From: an uncultured Tenacibaculum sp.
Lineage (GTDB): Bacteria > Bacteroidota > Bacteroidia > Flavobacteriales > Flavobacteriaceae
Assembly: GCF_947502995.1 (NCBI RefSeq)
Contig: NZ_CANNBW010000025.1
Span: forward strand, 1-64,000
DNA: 64,000 nucleotides
Direction of reading: 5' to 3'
Shown: positions 28,503 to 36,106 of the stretch, piece after piece
Position numbering within the stretch: the stretch's first letter is position 1
Layout: every line of letters starts with the position of its first letter
Translations under genes and position numbers: made by a program
Notes under the pieces: generated by a model
Database searches by the model: none
The model's input: only the letters and a program-made list of their open reading frames with translations
Told to the model about the DNA's origin: nothing

Positions 28503-29609
28503 TTAAATTCCTTCACTTTTATTGAATGAAACCATGTTTTGAATAGTTAACATGAATCGATCTAAAAGGAATCCAATAATACCGATCACAAACATGGCTA
28601 CAATAATTTTTGAATTAGAATCGTTTGCTCCATTTTGAAATTCTTCCCAAACGAAAAGACCTAAACCTGGACTTTGCGCTAATAACTCAATAGCTATTAA
28701 AACCATCCAAGCCACAGATAATGTAATACGTAAACCAGTAAAAATTAACGGCAAAGACGATGGTAAAATCACTTTAAATACTTTTTGTAATGGTCCTAAT
28801 TTTAAAACCTTTGCTACGTTTATGTAATCTTTATCTACTGTTGAAACTCCAACTGCTGTATTTACTAAAGTAGCCCACATTGCACACAAACCAACACTTA
28901 TAAAAGAAATTACAAATGAATTATCTGTACTTGTACCAATTAATAATGTTTTTACAATCATGAATACTAATAAATACCAAACCACAGGAGATACTGGTTT
29001 AAAAATTTGAATAAACCAATTAAAAGCATTTCTTAATTTATCACTTAATCCGATTACAATTCCAATTGGTACTGCTATAAAAAACGCTAATAAAAACCCT
29101 GCAAATACAGTTTTAAGACTCGTTATTACTATATCTACAAAAGATGGTCTTCCTGTATATACAATTGGATCTTTTCCTGCTGCTTCACGCTTTGCATTAA
29201 CTGCAGCTGTTTTTTCTGCAAAAGCTTCTTTATCTTGTTTAATTACATAATGATCTGCAATTAAAGTTAGAATTGAACTCCATACTTGACTTGGAGATGG
29301 TAATGTATTGGTTTGACATGTAGATTCATTTGAAGCAAAGCAAGCTTTTAAAGCTGCTGCAGCTGACTCACCTTGATCTGTAAGTGTTTTTTCTATCCTG
29401 TAGTTAATTTCTCTTTGCTTTAAAGCTTCCGCTCCTAAGTGCCATATCCCGATAAATATTGCTATAGAAACTAAAGGAATACCCACTTTCTTTAATAATG
29501 ATGACAAGTTAAACGCAGGTTTTTTAATATTAACTTTAGTAAAAAAAGCTCTTATTACTTTTAACCATTTAGCTTCTGCTGGTTGATTTACTGTTACACT
29601 TTGCTTCAT
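28503..29609 (-). CDS. nrtB: Nitrate ABC transporter permease
   Basis: The 368-residue inner-membrane protein has a first helix at about 45-65, then an extended outside loop of about 90 residues ('LKACFASNESTCQ...'), and five or so further helices with the permease motif 'PSSLPLIFTGLRITLSVAW', a form of the EAA loop. The two close cysteines in the long loop could form a disulfide; this insertion makes it longer than typical NrtB. It sits between the ATPase and binding-protein genes. Confidence 0.92.
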   Translation of the reverse strand: MKQSVTVNQPAEAKWLKVIRAFFTKVNIKKPAFNLSSLLKKVGIPLVSIAIFIGIWHLGAEALKQREINYRIEKTLTDQGESAAAALKACFASNESTCQTNTLPSPSQVWSSILTLIADHYVIKQDKEAFAEKTAAVNAKREAAGKDPIVYTGRPSFVDIVITSLKTVFAGFLLAFFIAVPIGIVIGLSDKLRNAFNWFIQIFKPVSPVVWYLLVFMIVKTLLIGTSTDNSFVISFISVGLCAMWATLVNTAVGVSTVDKDYINVAKVLKLGPLQKVFKVILPSSLPLIFTGLRITLSVAWMVLIAIELLAQSPGLGLFVWEEFQNGANDSNSKIIVAMFVIGIIGFLLDRFMLTIQNMVSFNKSEGI

Positions 29610-29635
29610 GATCTATATGTTTTTTGAATTTTATT

Positions 29636-31024
29636 TTATTTATCCTTATTTCCTATTGAGAAACTATTGATATACCCTAAAGGATCTTTAGCATCAAACT
29701 TTTTTCCATCGATAAAGTCTGTAGTGGCAGGTTTGTAACCGTCTGTTTGAGGAATATCTTCAACAGGTATTTTTCCTTCTTTCACTAGCAAGTCAGCAGC
29801 TTTTTTCCAGATATCTGGTCTATAAATTTTCTGAATAGTTTCTGAATACCAATTTGCAGGTTTAGTTTCAGGGATTTGCCCCCAACGACGCATTTGAGTT
29901 AAAAACCAGATTCCATCTGAATAGAATGGATATGTTGCGTTATACTTATAAAACACATTAAAATCTGGCATTTGTCTTTTATCTCCTTTTTCAAATTCGA
30001 AAGTTCCTGTCATTGAATTAGCCAATACAGATTCTGGAGCTCCTACATATTGAGGTTTTGATAATATTTTTACAGCTTCTGCTCTATTTTCTGGTTGATC
30101 TAACCATTTTCCAGCTCTAATTAATGCTTTAGTTACTGCTATTGCTGTATTTGGATTTTCTTCAATAAATTTCTTAGTCATTACAAACACTTTCTCAGGA
30201 TTATTTTTCCAGATATCGTAATTTGTAGTTACAGGAACACCAATTCCTTTAAAAACAGCTTGCTGATTCCAAGGCTCTCCTACACAGTATCCATAAATAG
30301 TTCCTGATTCTAAAGTAGCAGGCATTTGTGGTGGTGGAGTTACTGATAATAGAACTTCAGCATCAATTTGCCCTTGAACATTTTCTGCAGTATACATTCC
30401 TGGATGAATTCCTACTGCAGCTAACCAATAACGGATTTCATAGTTATGTGTTGACACCGGAAACACCATTCCCATTTTAAAAGCTTTACCTGAATTTTTG
30501 TATTCAGCAATCACAGGTTTTAAAGCTTCTGCTTTTATAGGATGAATAGGTTTTCCATCTTCATCTTTCGATACATTCGGTTTCATTTTAGACCAAACAT
30601 CATTAGAAACTGTAATACCATTTCCATTTAAATCCATAGAAAATGTAGTAACTAATTCAGCCTGTCTACCGAATCCAGCTCCAGCTGCAATTGGTTGTCC
30701 TGCTAACATATGTGATCCATCTAATTGACCATCAATAACTCTATCTAAAACATTTTTCCAATTTGATTGCGCTTCTACTGACACGAATAATCCTTCATCT
30801 TCGAAATAACCTTTATCCTTAGCAATTGCTAATGGTGCCATATCAGTCAACTTTATAAAACCAAAAGTCAATTGAGGTTTTTCAATTTCTAAACCAGTAG
30901 TTTTAACTTCTTCTTTTGTTTCGGCTTTTGTTTCTTTTTTTTCTTTACCTCCACAAGAATTCAATAAAACAGCTAATGTTATTACTGAAATTGTTCTCTT
31001 TAGTATAGTTTTCATTTTTTTCAT
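29636..31024 (-). CDS. nrtA: Nitrate-binding lipoprotein (NrtA/CmpA family)
   Basis: From ATG at 31024 the protein has 462 residues and starts MKKMKTILKRTISVITLAVLLNSCGG, a lipoprotein signal. The body matches NrtA-type binding proteins ('LTFGFIKLTDMAPLAIAKDK', 'FPVSTHNYEIRYWLAAVGIH', 'YCVGEPWNQQAV'). It captures nitrate in the periplasm for the permease. The frame remains open upstream to 31168, but that stretch encodes no signal peptide and contains operator and promoter elements, so I reject the longer start. A second ATG at 31015 is also possible. Confidence 0.92.
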   Translation of the reverse strand: MKKMKTILKRTISVITLAVLLNSCGGKEKKETKAETKEEVKTTGLEIEKPQLTFGFIKLTDMAPLAIAKDKGYFEDEGLFVSVEAQSNWKNVLDRVIDGQLDGSHMLAGQPIAAGAGFGRQAELVTTFSMDLNGNGITVSNDVWSKMKPNVSKDEDGKPIHPIKAEALKPVIAEYKNSGKAFKMGMVFPVSTHNYEIRYWLAAVGIHPGMYTAENVQGQIDAEVLLSVTPPPQMPATLESGTIYGYCVGEPWNQQAVFKGIGVPVTTNYDIWKNNPEKVFVMTKKFIEENPNTAIAVTKALIRAGKWLDQPENRAEAVKILSKPQYVGAPESVLANSMTGTFEFEKGDKRQMPDFNVFYKYNATYPFYSDGIWFLTQMRRWGQIPETKPANWYSETIQKIYRPDIWKKAADLLVKEGKIPVEDIPQTDGYKPATTDFIDGKKFDAKDPLGYINSFSIGNKDK

Positions 31025-31037
31025 TGATGAGTTTTTA

Positions 31038-31074
31038 TACGTATTAATACTTAGTTTAAACAAATATATACGTA
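31038..31074 (-). promoter_or_regulatory. FNR-type operator and promoter of nrtA
   Basis: A 16-bp inverted repeat at 31038-31053 reads TACGTAT-TA-ATACTTA on the plus strand, 14 bp before the nrtA ATG. A further half-site TACGTA is at 31069-31074. Between them the minus strand has TATATTTG (31068-31061), a perfect -7 element, so the 16-bp site would lie at or just after the transcription start. The same arrangement is found before the fused nitrate reductase gene (39642-39680). Confidence 0.65.
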
Positions 31075-31172
31075 CTCTTTTAGATAACTCATGATAATAA
31101 CCATAGCTAAATATCTTTTTAAACCATAATAAAAACTGACAAAACGCAGGTTTTAATAAAAACCTCAATAAA

Positions 31173-31203
31173 TACGTAGTTTTAGGAATAACAGAAATAC
31201 GTA
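31173..31203. promoter_or_regulatory. Pair of TACGTA half-sites upstream of nrtA
   Basis: TACGTA occurs at 31173-31178 and 31198-31203, 25 bp apart. The first is within ATACGTAGTTTTA, a 13-mer identical to 10066-10078 before nirB; the second is within TACGTATAAAA, also found before nirB at 10045. They may be extra binding sites of the same regulator. Confidence 0.45.
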
Positions 31204-31268
31204 TAAAAAAAAATGTTGCTTACATAAGTAAACAACATTTCTATTTCACGCACTAAAAAAATTAACAA

Positions 31269-32000
31269 TTAGCTATCTAAAAAAAAGTTATGCTGACTAA
31301 TTTCTGCTTTTAATCCTTCTACATCTAGAATACTTATCTTTTTTCCTCTTGCTCCTATAAAACCTTCTTTTTTTAAACTAGAAAAGGTACGAATTACCTG
31401 CTCTTCTGTTGTACCAGCATAATCTGCATATTCTTTACGAGTTAACAACAAGTTCAAATAACCACTTGTAGTTCCAAATTTTCTATTAATGTATAGCAAA
31501 GTATCAATAACTCGTTCTCTAACTGTCATTTGAGATATTGTTTTCACCTTACTTTCACTTCTATTTAATTCATTAGCATAAAACAACATCATATCATAAG
31601 ATAGTTTAGCACTACTTAACAACGCTTCTTGCAAATGCTCTTTAGAAAAATAACATAATAAAGTATCCTCTAATGCAACAGCTCCAATTGGATATGATTC
31701 TTCTGTTCCAAATCCGCGATGACCTACAACTTCTCCATCTTTAGCAAACCGAACGATTTGTTCTTTACCATTTATTCCTGTTCTAAAAACTTTAGCTGTA
31801 CCTTCTAATATAATAAATAAGCCATTTACCATTGCTCCTTCCATTATAAACTGCTGGCCTTTTTTACATCGTAAAAGCTTTTTGTTTTCAACGAATTTTG
31901 AAACATTTTGATTCTTACGATTAGTATATATTAAACAGTTAATATTTAAACAGTTTTGACAAGAATAATTCGAATTAGTAGTGTTGTTTTTTGTATTCAA
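31269..32000 (-). CDS. FNR-type (Crp/Fnr family) regulator with [4Fe-4S] cysteines
   Basis: The 243-residue protein has an N-terminal cysteine cluster 'SCQNCLNINC' (Cys14, Cys17, Cys22) that lines up with Cys20, Cys23 and Cys29 of E. coli FNR, and Cys116 in 'ALEDTLLCYF' that lines up with FNR Cys122. A cyclic-nucleotide-binding fold (about 40-150) and a Crp-type helix-turn-helix (about 185-235, 'LTRKEYADYAGTTEEQVIR') follow; Glu and Arg of the recognition helix are kept. It should sense oxygen, NO or iron-sulfur status. An in-frame stop just upstream leaves TTG at 32000 as the only start that includes the cysteines. It lies between the nrt operon and moeA. Confidence 0.9.
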   Translation of the reverse strand: MNTKNNTTNSNYSCQNCLNINCLIYTNRKNQNVSKFVENKKLLRCKKGQQFIMEGAMVNGLFIILEGTAKVFRTGINGKEQIVRFAKDGEVVGHRGFGTEESYPIGAVALEDTLLCYFSKEHLQEALLSSAKLSYDMMLFYANELNRSESKVKTISQMTVRERVIDTLLYINRKFGTTSGYLNLLLTRKEYADYAGTTEEQVIRTFSSLKKEGFIGARGKKISILDVEGLKAEISQHNFFLDS

Positions 32001-32023
32001 AAGCTAAAATTAAGTGTGGAAAT

Positions 32024-32039
32024 TACGTAATAATACTTG
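32024..32039 (-). promoter_or_regulatory. FNR-type operator upstream of the regulator's own gene
   Basis: Plus-strand TACGTAA-TA-ATACTTG fits the 7-2-7 inverted repeat with one mismatch in each arm, 24 bp before the TTG start. A 13-mer TAAAATTAAGTGT at 32005-32017 is identical to 10051-10063 before nirB. This suggests self-regulation. Confidence 0.55.
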
Positions 32040-32221
32040 TTCTGAATAATCTGGTTTTCATTTTTCTCAAATTATTAAAATAAGGGTTCTATTTTTTTAA
32101 TAATTCATTTTGAAACACACTTTTTTATGATATCAGTAGTAATTAAATTTTACTTTTAATCAGCTAAAAATTAACCATCTATTTTCATTATGTTTATAAA
32201 GATATAACGAAAATATAGTTT

Positions 32222-33412
32222 ATGATTTCTGTTGAAAATGCTATACAAATTATAAAAAAGCACAGTAAAATAAGTTCTAATTATTCAGAAAAAAAATTAG
32301 AAAAAGCAAATGGTTATTTACTTGCTGAAGATATAATAGCACCTATTGATTTACCTCCTTTTAATCAATCTGCTATGGACGGTTATGGATTATGTTTATC
32401 TGCCAACTTGAAAAACCAAAACAAATTTGATATCGTTGGTGAAATTAAAGCTGGAGATACTAAAACTTATCATTTAAATAAAGGTGAAGCTATAAGAGTT
32501 TTAACAGGCGCTCCTGTTCCAAAAAGCGTAAACACTGTTATTATGCAAGAGAATACTTTATTAAGTAATGATTCAATAAAAATTAAAGAAGAAATTACTC
32601 CTCTTAAGAACATTCGGTTAAAAGGAGAACAAGTTAAAAAAGGAACAATTGCTTTAGAAAAACATACTGAAGTTAATCCTGCAGTGGTTGGTTTTCTGTA
32701 TTCCTTAGGTATCGACAAAATAAAAGTGATTCAAAAACCAAGTATTGCAATTATTTCAACAGGTAATGAATTAGTGGAATCAGGTAAACAACTAGCTTAT
32801 GGTGAAATCTATGAAAGTAATTCTAAAATGCTCACAAGTGCTTTATACAACCTAAAGTTTTACGATGTTACAGTTTATAAAATAAAGGATGATTATGAGG
32901 ATACACTTTCTACAATTAGTAATGCTATAAAAAACCATGATTTACTTTTAATATCGGGAGGAATTTCTGTTGGAAAATATGATTTTATTTACAAAGCTTT
33001 ACATGAACTTAATGTGAGTGAACTACTCTATAAAGTGAATCAAAAGCCAGGCAAACCCTTTTTTTACGGTATAAAAAACAATACTCAAATTTTTGGTTTA
33101 CCTGGTAACCCAGCCGCAGCATTAACTTGTTTTTATACTTATGTAAATATTGCGCTTCAAAAATTCGTTGGTAAATCAGAAATTGAATTACCTAGAAAAA
33201 AAACATCAATATTAAACTCCTATAGAAAAAAAGGAAATCGTTCGGAATTTTTAAAAGCAAATTATAGTAACGGAAATGTTACCATTTTAGAACAACAAGG
33301 TTCAGCTATGTTACAAAAATTTGCCTTTGCTAATGCATTAATTTATTTACCAGAACATATAAACTTTGTAGAAATTAATGATTCTGTAGAAATCATTTTA
33401 CTCCCTTTTTAA
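32222..33412 (+). CDS. moeA: Molybdopterin molybdotransferase
   Basis: The 396-residue cytoplasmic enzyme inserts molybdate into adenylated molybdopterin. Typical motifs are 'PPFNQSAMDGYGL' near residue 42, 'RVLTGAPVP', 'ISGGISVGKYDF' near 243 and 'GLPGNPAAALTCF' near 298. Length is normal for MoeA. It diverges from the FNR-type regulator over a 221-bp gap and is followed after 2 bp by the ModE-like gene. It supplies cofactor for the nitrate reductase encoded at 36103-39615. Confidence 0.96.
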   Translation: MISVENAIQIIKKHSKISSNYSEKKLEKANGYLLAEDIIAPIDLPPFNQSAMDGYGLCLSANLKNQNKFDIVGEIKAGDTKTYHLNKGEAIRVLTGAPVPKSVNTVIMQENTLLSNDSIKIKEEITPLKNIRLKGEQVKKGTIALEKHTEVNPAVVGFLYSLGIDKIKVIQKPSIAIISTGNELVESGKQLAYGEIYESNSKMLTSALYNLKFYDVTVYKIKDDYEDTLSTISNAIKNHDLLLISGGISVGKYDFIYKALHELNVSELLYKVNQKPGKPFFYGIKNNTQIFGLPGNPAAALTCFYTYVNIALQKFVGKSEIELPRKKTSILNSYRKKGNRSEFLKANYSNGNVTILEQQGSAMLQKFAFANALIYLPEHINFVEINDSVEIILLPF

Positions 33413-33414
33413 AC

Positions 33415-33765
33415 ATGAATTACAAAATAAAAAGTAGAATCTGGATTGAAGTTGATGATCGCGTTTTTTTAGGAGAAGGTAGAATACAACTTTTAAAAGC
33501 GATTGACGAAGTAGGATCTTTATCGAAGGCTGCAAAAGCGCTACAACTATCCTACAAAAAAGCTTGGCATTTACTTAACTCTATGAATACTTCTGGGAAA
33601 CAACATATAACTACAAATTCTATTGGTGGTAAAGGTGGTGGTGGAACACAACTTACTGAATATGGTAGAGATTTAATTAAAATATTTGATCAAATTAATA
33701 AAAACTGTTGGTCATTTTTAGATCAAGAATTAGAAGCTTTAAAAAAATTAGATGAAGAAAAGTAA
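33415..33765 (+). CDS. ModE-like winged-helix regulator without molybdate domain
   Basis: The 116-residue protein is the N-terminal DNA-binding half of ModE: 'GRIQLLKAIDEVGSLSKAAK' and 'LSYKKAWHLLNSMN' form the winged helix, and 'GKGGGGTQLTEYG' is the wing typical of ModE. It has no TOBE/Mop domain, so it may not bind molybdate itself. It overlaps mobA by 14 nt and is surely in the moeA operon. It may regulate molybdenum genes. Confidence 0.88.
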   Translation: MNYKIKSRIWIEVDDRVFLGEGRIQLLKAIDEVGSLSKAAKALQLSYKKAWHLLNSMNTSGKQHITTNSIGGKGGGGTQLTEYGRDLIKIFDQINKNCWSFLDQELEALKKLDEEK

Positions 33766-34327
33766 TATTACAGGTATTGTTTTAGCTGGAGGTAAAAGTT
33801 CTAGAATGGGAACCGATAAAAGTCATCTAATTTTTAATGACAAAACTTTTATTGAACATAGTATTTATGCCTTAAAAGAAATTACCACTGAAATTATTAT
33901 TATTTCTAAAAATGAAAAACATGATGATTTAGGTTACAAAAGAATTCCTGATTATATTCAAGATTTTGGTCCTGTTGCTGGAATTTACACTGGACTCACT
34001 AATATTAAAACTAAGTTTGCTATTATTTTAAGTTGTGACATTCCTTTAATTCAAACTAAAATCCTAAAGAAATTAATAAATATTGAAAATGATGAACATC
34101 AAGTGATTCAATTTGAATTTAAAAATAAAAACACCCCTTTAACAGCTTTGTATCAAAAATCTTGTGTTACTATTTTCAAAAAAGCAATTAAAAACAAAAC
34201 CAGAAGATTACAATCTGTTGTTAAACAATGTAATCCTAAAAACATAATTCTTTCAGAAGAAGAAGCTATTTACATTCAGAATATAAATACTAAAGAAGAT
34301 TTTAAAACAATTAAAATTATTAAATGA
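33752..34327 (+). CDS. mobA: Molybdenum cofactor guanylyltransferase
   Basis: The 191-residue enzyme adds GMP to Mo-molybdopterin to make the bis-MGD cofactor. It starts with 'GIVLAGGKSSRMGTDKSHL', the nucleotidyltransferase signature LAGGxSxRMGxDK, and has 'DFGPVAGIYTGL' and the metal-binding Asp in 'ILSCDIPL'. It is the last gene of the moeA operon. The bis-MGD cofactor is needed by the NasA-type nitrate reductase in this window. Confidence 0.93.
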   Translation: MKKSNITGIVLAGGKSSRMGTDKSHLIFNDKTFIEHSIYALKEITTEIIIISKNEKHDDLGYKRIPDYIQDFGPVAGIYTGLTNIKTKFAIILSCDIPLIQTKILKKLINIENDEHQVIQFEFKNKNTPLTALYQKSCVTIFKKAIKNKTRRLQSVVKQCNPKNIILSEEEAIYIQNINTKEDFKTIKIIK

Positions 34328-34333
34328 AAATAA

Positions 34334-34366
34334 AAAGAGAGTATTCTAATTTTGAATACCCTCTTT
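34334..34366. terminator. Bidirectional terminator after mobA
   Basis: AAAGAGAGTATTC (34334-34346) pairs with GAATACCCTCTTT (34354-34366) with one mismatch. It starts 7 bp after the mobA stop and about 30 bp after the stop of the small peptide gene on the other strand, so it can serve both. Confidence 0.7.
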
Positions 34367-34396
34367 AAATGCTATTATATTTTACTTACTGTTTTT

Positions 34397-34558
34397 TTAA
34401 AGAAAAACACATCTATTGTTAATACATACAGCTGCATAATCTACAAAGAAACAATCTCTTCTTGTTTGACAACCTATTGGAAAACGTAATCCTCCATTTA
34501 CAGATTTTTGCTCTTCTTTAGTAAGTGACTTTCCTAATTGATTTACTTTTTTTAACAT
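34397..34558 (-). CDS. 53-residue double-glycine-leader, Cys-rich peptide
   Basis: Reading from ATG at 34558 to TAA at 34397 gives a 53-residue peptide that starts MLKKVNQLGKSLTKEEQKSV followed by Asn-Gly-Gly at 21-23. This is the double-glycine bacteriocin-type leader known in Bacteroidota (compare 'LxKxEqKxIxGG'). The predicted 30-residue mature part holds four cysteines (30, 36, 45, 50), spaced C-x5-C-x8-C-x4-C, as in a disulfide-knit peptide. No exporting peptidase gene is in the window. It has a terminator downstream and 120 bp upstream free of genes. Function is unknown: antimicrobial or signalling are both possible. Confidence 0.72.
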   Translation of the reverse strand: MLKKVNQLGKSLTKEEQKSVNGGLRFPIGCQTRRDCFFVDYAAVCINNRCVFL

Positions 34559-34678
34559 ATTCTTAGATTTTAAAAGGTTAATAAGACTAAAAATAGAAAA
34601 AAAATCAACAAAACTATTTTTTGATTAGTTAAAATTCAATAAACATTAAATTATTTTAAATATATCCTTAAAAAAAAC

Positions 34679-36106
34679 TTATTTCACCAAAACCTTTTTT
34701 ATGAAACTAGACTTTGGAGCTTCGCAAGTAGAACAACAATATGAAGATGGCAATGCTAAAAATGGTGTATTAGGTAAAATGTTTTGTGTAATGTCTCCGT
34801 ATATATCTTTATAAACGGTATCACACTCTTCACACTGATAAATCTCTTCTTCTAAAGTTGCTTTTTTACTAGATTTACTTGTAGTTGACTCTTTTTCTGT
34901 ACCTAGTTGCTCAAAATACAATTTACTTAACTCCATTAAAAGACCAGGTAATTCAACCTTATCTACATCTTGAACGTACATGATATATTCTTGCGTATTT
35001 GGATCGAAGTTTTTAGCAAAAAGTAAATTATAAGAATCTCTTATCACAAAATCACCTATTACTTCTGGCTGTTTATTTTTTTCTATTACAATAGCTGTAA
35101 ATCGATATGGATTATTAACATAATTAGTAATTCCAAATGTAAGACCGTATGTACTAATATCATTCTGATCGAAATTAGAAACTAAGTACTTTTTTAAACT
35201 CAATGCTTCTTTATCATCAACAGGTAAATGCCAATTTAATTCTAACATTGAATGACGTACATTAATTCCGAAACGACCTAGTAACTTTTCCCAGTCTAAC
35301 TTAGCCTCCACAGGAATTCCTTTTACTATAAAAGACTTCCATGGCGTTAACGATATTTTACCAATCTTATTTTCATAACACAAATCACACATACTCTTTA
35401 AAAAAGTAGTATCGTATAAATTGTTTCTCCAATATAAACCTAACCAATATTTATCTTCTCTCCTATTCATACCTTCGTAATAAGGAAAAGGATGAAAAGG
35501 AACTTCTAATGGTTTATCTACCGTTCTATTATTTGTTTCTACAGCATCATTAACTAATTCGAAAACAGTTTCTATATTTTCAGGCTCTTCAACTAAGATT
35601 TCTTCTATAGCTTTAGCCACTTTATGTAAATCCCAACTATAAATTAAAGCAGGATACATTTTAGTTTTTCTCCATTCTGGCAAACGAACATACAAATACC
35701 AATAATCTTCATTTTCTGAAGCTATAAAATTGATATTTCCAGTATACAAAGGAACTAATCTTTGTTTAGGATCTGTAATATTTATACGTAATTTAGGTTG
35801 ATATTTAAATTGTTCTAAAATATATAGATAACGCGAGCTAATTAACCAAGAAGTACTGTGAAATAAATCTGAAGAAACATATGAAGACATTATATTTTGA
35901 GTTGGTTCTTCATTTGGATTTACAACATGTAAACTTGGATACTGTTCCAAAAGTTTTTCATCTATTTCTTTTGGAAAAATAATATCTTGACGAGAACCGA
36001 ACGAAATCTCATTCATTCCCATAGCTTCTGCTGCTTCACAAATATTTTTTAATTCTCCTGGCGAAAGTACACCTCCACTAATTAATAATCTATTTAATTC
36101 TTTCAT
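34679..36106 (-). CDS. Nitrite/sulfite-reductase-like protein with C-terminal rubredoxin domain
   Basis: The 475-residue protein starts like the ferredoxin-like half domain of nitrite/sulfite reductases ('LISGGVLSPGELKNICEAAE', 'ISFGSRQDIIFP') and seems to repeat the fold near residues 220-350. The four cysteines that hold siroheme and the [4Fe-4S] cluster in NirB are absent. The last 55 residues are a full rubredoxin: 'YQCEECDTVYKDIYGD' and 'CSTCEAPKSSF'. It overlaps the fused nitrate reductase gene by 4 nt. I infer an electron-transfer subunit that passes electrons through the rubredoxin iron. Domain calls are good, the function is inference. Confidence 0.8.
   Translation of the reverse strand: MKELNRLLISGGVLSPGELKNICEAAEAMGMNEISFGSRQDIIFPKEIDEKLLEQYPSLHVVNPNEEPTQNIMSSYVSSDLFHSTSWLISSRYLYILEQFKYQPKLRINITDPKQRLVPLYTGNINFIASENEDYWYLYVRLPEWRKTKMYPALIYSWDLHKVAKAIEEILVEEPENIETVFELVNDAVETNNRTVDKPLEVPFHPFPYYEGMNRREDKYWLGLYWRNNLYDTTFLKSMCDLCYENKIGKISLTPWKSFIVKGIPVEAKLDWEKLLGRFGINVRHSMLELNWHLPVDDKEALSLKKYLVSNFDQNDISTYGLTFGITNYVNNPYRFTAIVIEKNKQPEVIGDFVIRDSYNLLFAKNFDPNTQEYIMYVQDVDKVELPGLLMELSKLYFEQLGTEKESTTSKSSKKATLEEEIYQCEECDTVYKDIYGDITQNILPNTPFLALPSSYCCSTCEAPKSSFIKKVLVK

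Noticed and set aside
31025..31168. N-terminal extension of the nrtA frame by 48 residues
   Set aside because: The extension precedes a clear lipoprotein signal, has no signal character itself and covers the operator and -7 box; the ATG at 31024 is the better start.
34328..34678. Molybdenum cofactor riboswitch in the gap before the nitrate reductase genes
   Set aside because: The gap is downstream of both flanking gene sets, and its content is explained by a terminator and the small peptide gene.
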